Assembly (NCBI GenBank): GCA_937894665.1
Contig: CALAWF010000014.1
Coordinates: forward strand, 1 to 7,951
Source of the DNA: an uncultured bacterium
GTDB taxonomy: Bacteria; Cyanobacteriota; Vampirovibrionia; Gastranaerophilales; Gastranaerophilaceae
Reading direction: 5' to 3'
DNA: 7,951 bases
Shown: positions 1 to 5,068 of the stretch, one piece after another
How positions within the stretch are numbered: position 1 is the stretch's first letter
How the letters are laid out: every line of letters starts with the position of its first letter
Made by a program: the position numbers and the translations under genes
Notes under the pieces: model-generated
What the model was told of the DNA's origin: nothing
Seen by the model: the letters and a program-made list of their open reading frames with translations, nothing else
Databases searched by the model: none

Positions 1-569
1 AAATCTAAATTTTCGTTGCTCAAAATTGAAGCAATGATTCTGGCAGTAGAATTGCCTCCATCCTTTTCGTAAAATCTTACAGAATCGCCTAAAATAGTTT
101 CTAAATCTGGCTTATTTGTAATACCTAAAGCTTTCATAGCTTCATGCGGAATATTTTTTATTTTAGAGTCAAAAACATTCCAAACTTCTTTGCACTTTTT
201 ATTCAAAAAATCTTTTGCCAATGAAAATTCTTTCAAATTACCATATTCTTTTTTCAAATCTTTAACTCGCCAAACACAATTGCTATCTATCGCAATTGCA
301 AGTTCTTCTGCCAAATTTCGAACTTTTTTATCTGACAATTCTTCGTTAAGAACAATATTTTCAAACCCAAAAGAAATACCGACCAAATCCTGTTCAACAT
401 CATTAACTTTGCTAAAATATTTTACACAATCCAGCAATGTTTTAGGTTTTGATAGCTCTTTTTCTTTATTGTATAAAGAGAACTTTCCCACCACAAAGGT
501 TTTGCCGCTAAATGATGGCAATGAATTAGAAATATTGCAGTCCTTATTTTTAGTCAACAATTTTTCCAT
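1..569 (-). CDS. Uncharacterised protein, N-terminal part (runs off the window)
   Basis: An open frame enters from the left edge and begins at an ATG at 569, giving 189 residues without reaching a stop. I do not recognise the family. The visible part is soluble-looking: no signal peptide or membrane segment, many Lys/Glu/Asn residues, and a C-terminal stretch with ITNKPDLETILGDSVRFYEK followed by GGNSTARIIASILSNENL. The ATG is chosen because AGGGGA lies about 10 bases upstream. The frame stays open upstream, and a TTG at 614 would add 15 residues (LIRKILYRYIGENSV) but has no ribosome site. It is the last gene seen on this strand, 80 bp after the stop of the small secreted protein upstream. 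No function is proposed. Confidence 0.75.
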   Translation of the reverse strand, partial: MEKLLTKNKDCNISNSLPSFSGKTFVVGKFSLYNKEKELSKPKTLLDCVKYFSKVNDVEQDLVGISFGFENIVLNEELSDKKVRNLAEELAIAIDSNCVWRVKDLKKEYGNLKEFSLAKDFLNKKCKEVWNVFDSKIKNIPHEAMKALGITNKPDLETILGDSVRFYEKDGGNSTARIIASILSNENLD

Positions 570-649
570 TACAGAATTTTCCCCTATATATCTATAAAGG
601 ATTTTTCTTATCAAAAATTGACTAATTTTGAAAAATTATTACAGAATTG

Positions 650-1072
650 TTAATTCAAAGCCTTGCAAGTTCCTTCGGCTTTTGCATATCGAGATTGGAA
701 CATTGCATTATCATACATAATCTGAGATGTGCCAGAATACGTATTATTTGTTCTATCAATCGTAACTTGTTCCGAAATAATAGAATCATCCGTTAAAGTT
801 TGAATATGAGCTTGAATTTTATTTTCATCCATATAAAGCAAATTATCAACCGGAGCCTTTTGAATATAAACATTCTTTGCTTCATCATCAATTCTGAAAA
901 TTCGATGGTAAGTATTATGAGTTACAACAGAATTATCTTGATTGTATATCGTTTCAGAAATATCACAACGAATTGCCGGCATAGTTCCAAAATCCGGAAC
1001 ATACATATCTGCATAAACAATTCCTGCCGTTGATAACAACCCTACTAGAATATATATAATTTTATTTTTCAT
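650..1072 (-). CDS. Small secreted protein of unknown function
   Basis: This 140-residue protein starts with a typical signal peptide: Lys at 2 and 4, a hydrophobic core at about 5-18, and a V-Y-A cleavage site after residue 21. The mature part is about 119 residues with only two cysteines, near its ends (36 and 136), which could form one disulfide; this fits export to the periplasm or beyond. I recognise no domain. The sequence is rich in Thr, Ile, Asn and Asp, suggesting a beta-type fold. The start has no Shine-Dalgarno site; a perfect extended -10 box ends six bases before the ATG, so the mRNA may be leaderless. It lies 55 bp downstream of hcp with its own promoter candidate, so a link with Hcp function is not implied. 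Confidence 0.8.
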   Translation of the reverse strand: MKNKIIYILVGLLSTAGIVYADMYVPDFGTMPAIRCDISETIYNQDNSVVTHNTYHRIFRIDDEAKNVYIQKAPVDNLLYMDENKIQAHIQTLTDDSIISEQVTIDRTNNTYSGTSQIMYDNAMFQSRYAKAEGTCKALN

Positions 1073-1078
1073 AATTAC

Positions 1079-1087
1079 ATTATAGCA
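1079..1087 (-). promoter_or_regulatory. Extended -10 promoter immediately before the 140-residue secreted protein
   Basis: The minus strand reads TGCTATAAT, a perfect TGn-TATAAT extended -10. Six bases separate the hexamer from the ATG at 1072, so the expected transcription start falls on or next to the start codon. There is no convincing -35 box at normal spacing, which extended -10 promoters can tolerate. Chance TATAAT matches are common in such AT-rich DNA, but the TG extension adds weight. Confidence 0.45.
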
Positions 1088-1108
1088 AATAAAATTTATT
1101 TATTCTTT

Positions 1109-1130
1109 TAATTGTAACTCATCACAATTA
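1109..1130 (-). repeat. Inverted repeat overlapping the hcp stop codon
   Basis: The arms are 1109-1117 (TAATTGTAA) and 1122-1130 (TCACAATTA), with the four-base loop CTCA. The stem is 9 bp including one G-T pair. It begins with the TAA stop of hcp. No T-run follows in the direction of hcp transcription, so it is not a standard intrinsic terminator. It could protect the 3' end, act as an operator for the gene downstream, or be chance in AT-rich DNA. Confidence 0.4.
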
Positions 1131-2636
1131 ACCGAGAATTTCTTTCAAGTCTTCCTCAGGAGTTGTAATAGGTGCAATATGGAATTTATCAACTAATACT
1201 TTCAAAACATTCGGCGAAACAAATGCCGGTAAACTTGGTCCAAGTTTAATATTTTGAATCCCCAAAGACAACAATGTCAAAAGAACACAAACAGCTTTTT
1301 GTTCATACCAAGATAAAACTATAGATAATGGAAGTTCATTTACAGAACAATCAAAAACTTTCGCTAATTCCATTGCCACTTTTATGGCAGAATACGCATC
1401 GTTGCATTGCCCCATATCAAGAAGTCTTGGCAATTCACCAATCATACCTAAATCTAAATCATTAAACCGATACTTACCACAAGCTAAGGTTAAAACAATA
1501 GAATCTTTAGGAACAAGCTCCACAAATTTTGTATAATAATTTCTGCCAACTTTTGCCCCATCACAACCGCCGACTAAAAATACATGCTTTAGTTTTCCGG
1601 ATTTAATTGCATCAACAATTTTATAAGCCACAGAAAAAACAGCATGATGCCCAAAACCGACAGTCAAAGTTTCACCACCATTTATGCCGTGCATTTTTTG
1701 AGGCTCAGAATATCCACCAAGTTCAAATGCTTTTTGAATTACAGGAGTAAAATCTTTGTCTTCACCAATAAACTTACATTCAGGATAATGCACAACAGAA
1801 GTTGTAAAAACTCTGTCTTTGTAGCTATCTTTGACAGGCATAATACAATTTGTTGTAAATAAAATTGCAGCAGGAATATTTGCAAATTCTTTTTGTTGAT
1901 TTTGCCATGCAGTTCCAAAATTCCCTTTTAAATGTGGATATTTTTTCAATTCAGGATAAGCATGGGCAGGAAGCATTTCCCCGTGAGTATAAATATTTAT
2001 ACCCTTGTCTTTTGTCTGTTCAAGTAATAATTTCAAGTCCCTTAAATCATGACCTGTAACAACAATAAAAGGTTTTGCTTCAATTTCCATTGAAACCTTT
2101 GTTGGTTCCGGATTGCCAAAAGTTTCTGTATTAGCTCTATCTAAAAGTTCCATACATTTTAGATTCACTTCTCCTGTTTTCAAAACCAATGCGGTAAGTT
2201 CATCAGCAGACAAATCCTTTGGAATAGCAGAAAGAGCTTCATAAAAAAAGTTATTCACATCTTCGTCTTTATATCCAAGAACCCAAGCATGATGAGCATA
2301 AGCAGCCATTCCTTTCAAACCGAAAAGGATAAGCGATTTCAAACTTCTTATGTCATCTTCCCCATGCCAGATTTCTTGGAGGTCAAAATTTGGATGTTCA
2401 ATCATCTTTTTGAGAGAATCATTGTCAAAATTTGTATTGGTAATAGTTGCAAAAAGTCCATCAATGATTGTTTTTGTTATTTCGTCATTTGGTTCAGAAT
2501 TTTGAGCAAGCTCAATTAGTGAACTAATAATTTCATCCTGAATATGTGCAGTATCAGGTTGTTTTCCACAAACTCCAACAACTGTACAACCTTGACCTTT
2601 AGCGGTTTGTTCACATTGAAAACAAAACATTGACAT
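1128..2636 (-). CDS. hcp: Hydroxylamine reductase / hybrid-cluster protein, class I
   Basis: Hcp is a cytoplasmic iron-sulfur enzyme of anaerobes and facultative anaerobes. It reduces hydroxylamine to ammonia in vitro and is thought to remove nitric oxide in vivo. The 502-residue protein has the N-terminal cubane motif CX2CX8CX5C (Cys5, 8, 17, 23), the class I pattern. All expected hybrid-cluster ligands are visible: His196 (GHDL), Glu220 (THGEML), Cys264 (TTNC), Cys358 (GGCDG, the persulfide position), Cys386 (ACGKYR), Cys411 (GQCND), and Glu445 with Lys447 (WYEQKA). It is roughly 50 residues shorter than Desulfovibrio-type class I enzymes as I recall them, with the gap in the helical region around residues 70-95. 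The ATG at 2636 is chosen because AAAGGAGAG lies 6 bases upstream; longer frames start at a TTG in the promoter region. No ferredoxin-like reductase (Hcr) gene adjoins it. Confidence 0.97.
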   Translation of the reverse strand: MSMFCFQCEQTAKGQGCTVVGVCGKQPDTAHIQDEIISSLIELAQNSEPNDEITKTIIDGLFATITNTNFDNDSLKKMIEHPNFDLQEIWHGEDDIRSLKSLILFGLKGMAAYAHHAWVLGYKDEDVNNFFYEALSAIPKDLSADELTALVLKTGEVNLKCMELLDRANTETFGNPEPTKVSMEIEAKPFIVVTGHDLRDLKLLLEQTKDKGINIYTHGEMLPAHAYPELKKYPHLKGNFGTAWQNQQKEFANIPAAILFTTNCIMPVKDSYKDRVFTTSVVHYPECKFIGEDKDFTPVIQKAFELGGYSEPQKMHGINGGETLTVGFGHHAVFSVAYKIVDAIKSGKLKHVFLVGGCDGAKVGRNYYTKFVELVPKDSIVLTLACGKYRFNDLDLGMIGELPRLLDMGQCNDAYSAIKVAMELAKVFDCSVNELPLSIVLSWYEQKAVCVLLTLLSLGIQNIKLGPSLPAFVSPNVLKVLVDKFHIAPITTPEEDLKEILG

Positions 2637-2686
2637 AATTTCTCTCCTTTTAAATTTTTTAATCTTCAAAATTATTAAAAGGGAAA

Positions 2687-2710
2687 TTGTTAAGCTCGAA
2701 TATTCAACAA
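2687..2710 (-). promoter_or_regulatory. Imperfect inverted repeat upstream of hcp (possible operator)
   Basis: On the minus strand the arms are TTGTTGAA and CTTAACAA around an 8-base spacer, matching at six of eight positions; the spacer side also contains GAATATTC. It sits about 50-75 bp upstream of the hcp start and just upstream of a possible -10 (TAATAAT near 2672-2678). hcp genes are often controlled by nitrosative-stress regulators of the CRP/FNR or Rrf2 type, so a dimer site here is reasonable. The match to any named consensus is not claimed. Confidence 0.3.
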
Positions 2711-2740
2711 AAGGATAAACCAACTGACTAATAAATAGTT

Positions 2741-3157
2741 TTATTTTTTGTAACTACCGGTTTTTCTTCCATATCGGTCATAATGCTCAGTTATATTACC
2801 ATTTTTTCTGTATGAACCAGTCTTTTGTCCATACTTATCGTATGTTGTTACAATATCGCCATTAGTATGGTATGTTCCAACTTTTTTACCATATTTGTCG
2901 TATTCGGTTGTAATATCTCCATTTTTCATAAATGACCCCGTTTTTATACCGTACTGGTCATAGGAATTAGTTATATCTCCATTAGTTTGATAACTTCCGG
3001 TTTTTTGCCCATATTGATTATATTGTGTAGTTATATCACCATTTGTATAGTAAGAACCGGTTTTCATCCCATACTGATTGTAAGAGTTAACATACTGAGC
3101 ATAGCTTGCCCCACTAAAAAATAAAATAGAAACAACAATTGCAAAAAACTTTTTCAT
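2741..3157 (-). CDS. Secreted protein of 20-residue Tyr-Gly repeats
   Basis: A signal peptide (Lys2, Lys3, hydrophobic core 4-16, S-Y-A cleavage after residue 20) is followed almost at once by repeats filling the whole mature protein. Five units are exactly 20 residues (26-45, 46-65, 66-85, 86-105, 106-125), and a sixth of 13 residues (126-138) ends the protein. The consensus is YxxYGxKTGSYxxNGDITxx. The pattern suggests stacked beta-hairpins with Tyr and Gly at fixed places. It is reminiscent of YD, WG or MORN-type repeats but matches none of those consensus forms exactly. Charge drifts from neutral early repeats to Lys/Arg-rich late ones. The ATG at 3157 has GAGGTG just upstream; an in-frame 12-residue extension from 3193 would cover the ribosome site and bury the signal peptide. 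Function is unknown; a surface or periplasmic structural or binding role is inference. Confidence 0.85.
   Translation of the reverse strand: MKKFFAIVVSILFFSGASYAQYVNSYNQYGMKTGSYYTNGDITTQYNQYGQKTGSYQTNGDITNSYDQYGIKTGSFMKNGDITTEYDKYGKKVGTYHTNGDIVTTYDKYGQKTGSYRKNGNITEHYDRYGRKTGSYKK
2744..3082 (-). repeat. 60-bp tandem coding repeats (5 full copies plus a 39-bp partial)
   Basis: Units start at 3082, 3022, 2962, 2902, 2842 and 2782 on the minus strand. Each encodes one 20-residue repeat and starts with the codon for Tyr. The protein motif is better preserved than the DNA, with many third-position changes between copies. This points to old repeats held by selection on the protein, not to a recent DNA expansion. 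Confidence 0.85.
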
Positions 3158-3181
3158 ATTACACCTCATACTCATATAATG

Positions 3182-3228
3182 ATTATATGACAAATTAATT
3201 CAAAATTACGATTGTTAATAATTTGTCA
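3182..3228 (-). promoter_or_regulatory. Promoter region of the repeat protein with a 10-bp perfect inverted repeat
   Basis: The minus strand has TATAAT at 3187-3182, giving a start near 3175 and a leader of about 17 bases that holds GAGGTG. Directly upstream are perfect 10-bp inverted arms, TGACAAATTA (3228-3219) and TAATTTGTCA (3197-3188), separated by 21 bp. Arm centres are 31 bp apart, about three helical turns, and they bracket the place where the -35 box should lie. No good -35 is present at 17 bp. The -10 is also the half of a short palindrome, ATATAAT-C-ATTATAT. A regulator binding both arms on one face of the helix would cover this promoter. Confidence 0.45.
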
Positions 3229-3256
3229 AATATACTTAAACTAACCGACTATAAAA

Positions 3257-3763
3257 TCACTTATGTTTAACCCTTTTATAAATCGCATTCAATAAATAAT
3301 ATGTTGCAGCACCAAGTGAGGTGTATATAGTAGGTTGAAAATAATTAAATGCAGCACTTTTTACATCTGATTTTTTTAAAAATGTGCCAAAAATATTTTT
3401 CTCAATTTCATAACCCTCAGGCACTATTTTATAAAACTGAGGAAAATCCTTTGTATAAACTCTTTCCCCTTTGATTATTGTCATTACAGGTACTTGTACA
3501 GGTTTAACTTCTTGTGAGGTGTTAGGATAATACACTGGAGGATTCATTATTGCTCGTTTTAGAGTAAACCTTTTGCCATTTTGGTCATAATTGTCTTTTT
3601 CTTTTGTCATCAACCAATAATTGTCAGGCAACCTTTTAGTTTTATTTGCACTTTCCACTTGTTCTCTACTCATATTAGGAATAAGCATAGCATTACGCTC
3701 ACCCAGCTTATATCTTGGGAACCAATTTCGTGATAAGTAATAATTTAGACAATTTACCAGCAT
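3257..3763 (-). CDS. Uncharacterised 168-residue protein
   Basis: I do not recognise this protein. It has no signal peptide and no strong membrane segment; residues 145-162 (IYTSLGAATYYLLNAIYK) are mildly hydrophobic and followed by a basic tail. The middle is rich in Pro, Tyr and Lys: PPVYYPNTSQEVKPVQVPV at 75-93 and KIVPEGYEIEKNIFGTFLKK at 112-131. The ATG at 3763 is supported by AAAGGA five bases upstream; later ATGs (Met26, Met31) have no such site. It follows the Adhesin_E-like gene by 73 bp and precedes the repeat protein by about 100 bp, each gap with promoter-like sequence. It may be a lineage-restricted protein. Confidence 0.75.
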   Translation of the reverse strand: MLVNCLNYYLSRNWFPRYKLGERNAMLIPNMSREQVESANKTKRLPDNYWLMTKEKDNYDQNGKRFTLKRAIMNPPVYYPNTSQEVKPVQVPVMTIIKGERVYTKDFPQFYKIVPEGYEIEKNIFGTFLKKSDVKSAAFNYFQPTIYTSLGAATYYLLNAIYKRVKHK

Positions 3764-3780
3764 ATGAATCCTTTGATTTT

Positions 3781-3789
3781 ATGATAACA
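3781..3789 (-). promoter_or_regulatory. Possible extended -10 for the 168-residue protein gene
   Basis: The minus strand reads TGTTATCAT, a TGn-TATCAT extended -10 with one mismatch to TATAAT. The predicted start falls near 3774, directly before the AAAGGA ribosome site. The -35 at 18 bp spacing would be TAATCA, only a weak match to TTGACA. Confidence 0.3.
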
Positions 3790-3836
3790 TAAGGAAATGA
3801 AAAGTGATTACCATAATATCAAAAGACAAAATATAT

Positions 3837-4289
3837 CTACATATTTTGCATTTTATAAATCTTTTGTAATTTTCGAGGAGATTTTACAAAATCAGCAAAA
3901 TAAGAAGCTTTACTATCTGGAATAATAGAGTGCCAATCTAATTTACAATCTCTATAATTATATGAAGTTAAAACCTTACCATTACTATCATAAATAGCTC
4001 CAGACTTAATCGCAATAGAATTATTTGAAAAATCTATTATATTTTGATAAAGTCCATACGATATTTTCTTTTTAATAACAACCTCTAAATCTTGATATGC
4101 ACTTTTATCTGTAGTTTTCAGCCAAAAAATTTTCTTATCAAAATCATAAGCCTTATTATCATCAATGTAATAATGAATACTATCCTTATCTATATAATCA
4201 TTATCATCTACTTGAACCCAAGCAGTAGCATTTGCTTGCATAAAGGAAGTACAAAACAATACAACCATCAATAAAAAAAACTTTTTCAT
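3837..4289 (-). CDS. Secreted Adhesin_E-like (surface-adhesin protein E family) protein
   Basis: The 150-residue product has a clear signal peptide: Lys2-Lys3, hydrophobic core 4-17, A-N-A cleavage after residue 21. The mature part follows the layout I associate with the Adhesin_E family: an opening Trp strand (WVQVDDNDYIDKDSI, 24-38), a Tyr/Asp turn, FWLKTT at 55-60, a central segment around residues 70-95, then YDSNGKVLTSYNY at 100-112 and a WHSIIPDS motif at 119-126 near the end. Members include Haemophilus protein E, which binds host matrix proteins, but many homologues are simple periplasmic orphans, so an adhesin role is not shown here. The start has GGAG five bases upstream. Family assignment is by pattern memory only. 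Confidence 0.7.
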   Translation of the reverse strand: MKKFFLLMVVLFCTSFMQANATAWVQVDDNDYIDKDSIHYYIDDNKAYDFDKKIFWLKTTDKSAYQDLEVVIKKKISYGLYQNIIDFSNNSIAIKSGAIYDSNGKVLTSYNYRDCKLDWHSIIPDSKASYFADFVKSPRKLQKIYKMQNM

Positions 4290-4330
4290 CTTAACTCCAA
4301 TTAAATTTAAACCAATAAATATATTATTAA

Positions 4331-4449
4331 TGTCGATGGGGGGACTGTCTTGCTACGCTCGCATTAAACGTGCCTACGGTTGATTGCTTCATAATTTTAA
4401 TTATTCGCAATCAAGCCTTCGCACTCTGCTCGCTTGCGTTGAACCCCCA
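4331..4449 (-). pseudogene. Interrupted second copy of the tRNA-Leu 3' end (T-arm and acceptor)
   Basis: Bases 4331-4346 repeat 16 bases of the intact tRNA-Leu gene exactly (TGTCGATGGGGGGACT on the plus strand, also at 4523-4538). Bases 4439-4449 repeat the next 11 (TTGAACCCCCA, also at 4538-4548), with the two matches sharing one T. In the intact gene these halves are continuous; here about 92 bp separate them, breaking the T-loop. The copy lacks the CCA end (it reads CATCGACATT on the minus strand). Farther 5' a short GTCGG..GGAAT-like stretch (minus, from 4469) hints at a remnant of the tRNA start, but the anticodon arm is missing. It cannot be a working tRNA as it stands. Confidence 0.65.
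4347..4438. mobile_element. 92-bp palindromic insert inside the tRNA-Leu remnant
   Basis: The insert is visibly richer in GC than its surroundings (about 46 percent by my count). It has nested inverted repeats: GTGC/GCAC (4370-4373 with 4421-4424), TTGATTGC/GCAATCAA (4380-4387 with 4407-4414) and ATAATT/AATTAT (4391-4396 with 4399-4404). The six-base word GCTCGC occurs in the same direction near both ends (4357-4362 and 4428-4433). With the flanking GGGGG/CCCCC of the T-stem the whole could fold into one long hairpin. It codes for nothing visible. A small non-autonomous mobile repeat is my preferred reading; a structured RNA insert is the alternative. Confidence 0.45.
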
Positions 4450-4482
4450 AAAAGAGATTCCAGCCCGACCCTTTCGAGTACT

Positions 4483-4520
4483 ATAAAGTAGATTTGAGGA
4501 CAAGCCTCAATCTACTTTAT
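4483..4520 (-). repeat. Strong stem-loop starting at the tRNA-Leu CCA end
   Basis: The arms are 4483-4499 and 4505-4520 with the loop ACAAG. Sixteen base pairs form with one bulged base (ATAAAGTAGATTTGAGG against CCTCAATCTACTTTAT). On the tRNA transcript the stem begins at the last base of CCA. No T-run follows, the next bases being AGTACTCG, so it is not a typical intrinsic terminator. It may guide 3' processing of the tRNA, act as a Rho-type or atypical terminator, or be a repeat unit in its own right. Confidence 0.6.
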
Positions 4521-4603
4521 GGTGTCGATGGGGGGACTTGAACCCCCACGGATCTCTCCACATGCACCTCAAGCATGCACGTCTACCATTCCGCCACACC
4601 GAC
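4520..4603 (-). tRNA. tRNA-Leu, anticodon GAG
   Basis: The 84-base gene folds fully. The acceptor stem GTCGGTG pairs with CATCGAC (one G-T pair), followed by discriminator A and an encoded CCA. The D-arm reads GCGGAATGGTAGAC. The anticodon stem CATGC/GCATG holds the loop TTGAGGT with anticodon GAG, reading CUC and CUU leucine codons. A long variable arm (GGA-GAGA-TCC) confirms a class II tRNA, and the T-stem GGGGG/CCCCC closes the loop TTCAAGT. It has its own promoter upstream. Its 3' half is repeated, broken, about 190 bp downstream. Confidence 0.97.
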
Positions 4604-4628
4604 ATAGTCTGTTTATGAACTTAAGCCT

Positions 4629-4657
4629 ATTATACCATAAATTTCCACTTATGCCAA
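4629..4657 (-). promoter_or_regulatory. Promoter of tRNA-Leu
   Basis: TTGGCA (4657-4652), 17 bp, then TATAAT (4634-4629) preceded by TGG, an extended -10. This is the best promoter match in the window. The predicted start near 4622 leaves a leader of about 19 bases before the tRNA. The -35 hexamer is made of the last two sense codons (TTG GCA, Leu-Ala) of the membrane-protein gene upstream, and its TAA stop follows in the spacer. Confidence 0.8.
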
Positions 4658-5056
4658 TCTTACAAACATTTTCACCAAATACAACATTACAATATACAGT
4701 GGTAAAAAATTCAACGACAGTCCAATTACAAATATAATTGAATAAAACTTGTCATGGTTTTCAAAAATTCTCAAGCCAAAATGTGTTTGCTCAAAATAGT
4801 ATCTTTTTTCCAAAAGAGAAGCTAAAGCAAAAAATGCAACCGCAGATAATTGAACCTTGTAAAAAACAAAATACGGTATCAAAACATGGTTAATAATATA
4901 ATCAAAGAAATAACCGTCTAAATCTCTTCGCATTCCTATTTGAGAAGAAGATAACATCAACATTATCAAAAAAGACGCAACAACAACTATACTGCAATAC
5001 CCGATTACAGAGATTATATTCCATGTTACATACTTTTTGAGTTTTGATATTCTCAT
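4649..5056 (-). CDS. Small membrane protein with three predicted helices
   Basis: I do not recognise this 135-residue protein. Three hydrophobic stretches are clear: about 12-36, 55-82 and 104-131. A basic start (Arg2, Lys5, Lys7, Lys8) suggests the N-terminus is cytoplasmic. The first loop carries QIGMRRDLDGYFFDY and the second is charged (EKRYYFEQTHFGLRIFENHDKF). It begins 12 bp after the stop of the DUF3137 gene and so is probably in the same transcript as the flagellar rod genes, though no role follows from that alone. There is no Shine-Dalgarno site; the ATG is preceded by seven Ts and a TATAAT six bases away, so it depends on translational coupling or a leaderless start. The 3' end contains the -35 box of the tRNA promoter. 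Confidence 0.75.
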   Translation of the reverse strand: MRISKLKKYVTWNIISVIGYCSIVVVASFLIMLMLSSSQIGMRRDLDGYFFDYIINHVLIPYFVFYKVQLSAVAFFALASLLEKRYYFEQTHFGLRIFENHDKFYSIIFVIGLSLNFLPLYIVMLYLVKMFVRLA

Positions 5057-5068
5057 AAAAAAATTATA

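Noticed and set aside
190..597. Plus-strand reading frame of 135 residues
   Set aside because: It lies opposite the truncated minus-strand gene, whose start has a ribosome site. The plus frame is Phe/Ser-rich, as expected for an antisense shadow.
568..648. Direct repeat ATTACAGAATT at 568-578 and 638-648
   Set aside because: At 11 bases in AT-rich DNA with no other shared context it can be chance. It does not flank a gene or an element.
2637..2723. 29-residue N-terminal extension of Hcp from a TTG codon
   Set aside because: The extension covers the AAAGGAGAG ribosome site and possible promoter. Hcp proteins begin close to the CX2C motif, which fits the ATG at 2636.
2744..3082. 60-bp periodic repeats considered as a CRISPR array
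   Set aside because: The periodicity is coding: the repeats translate into 20-residue units in one frame, and there are no constant repeat/variable spacer blocks.
3158..3193. 12-residue N-terminal extension of the repeat protein
   Set aside because: It would cover the GAGGTG ribosome site and place a non-signal sequence before an obvious signal peptide.
4331..4480. A second working tRNA, or a tmRNA, downstream of tRNA-Leu
   Set aside because: No anticodon arm can be folded, the T-loop is interrupted and CCA is absent. No tag-peptide frame or tmRNA acceptor ends are seen.
4483..4520. Stem-loop called as an intrinsic terminator of tRNA-Leu
   Set aside because: No T-run follows the stem on the transcribed strand, so it is listed only as a stem-loop of open function.
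4519..4737. Plus-strand reading frame of 72 residues beginning MVSMGGLEPPRISPHAPQ
   Set aside because: It is the antisense translation of the tRNA-Leu gene and its promoter, a well-known type of spurious frame.
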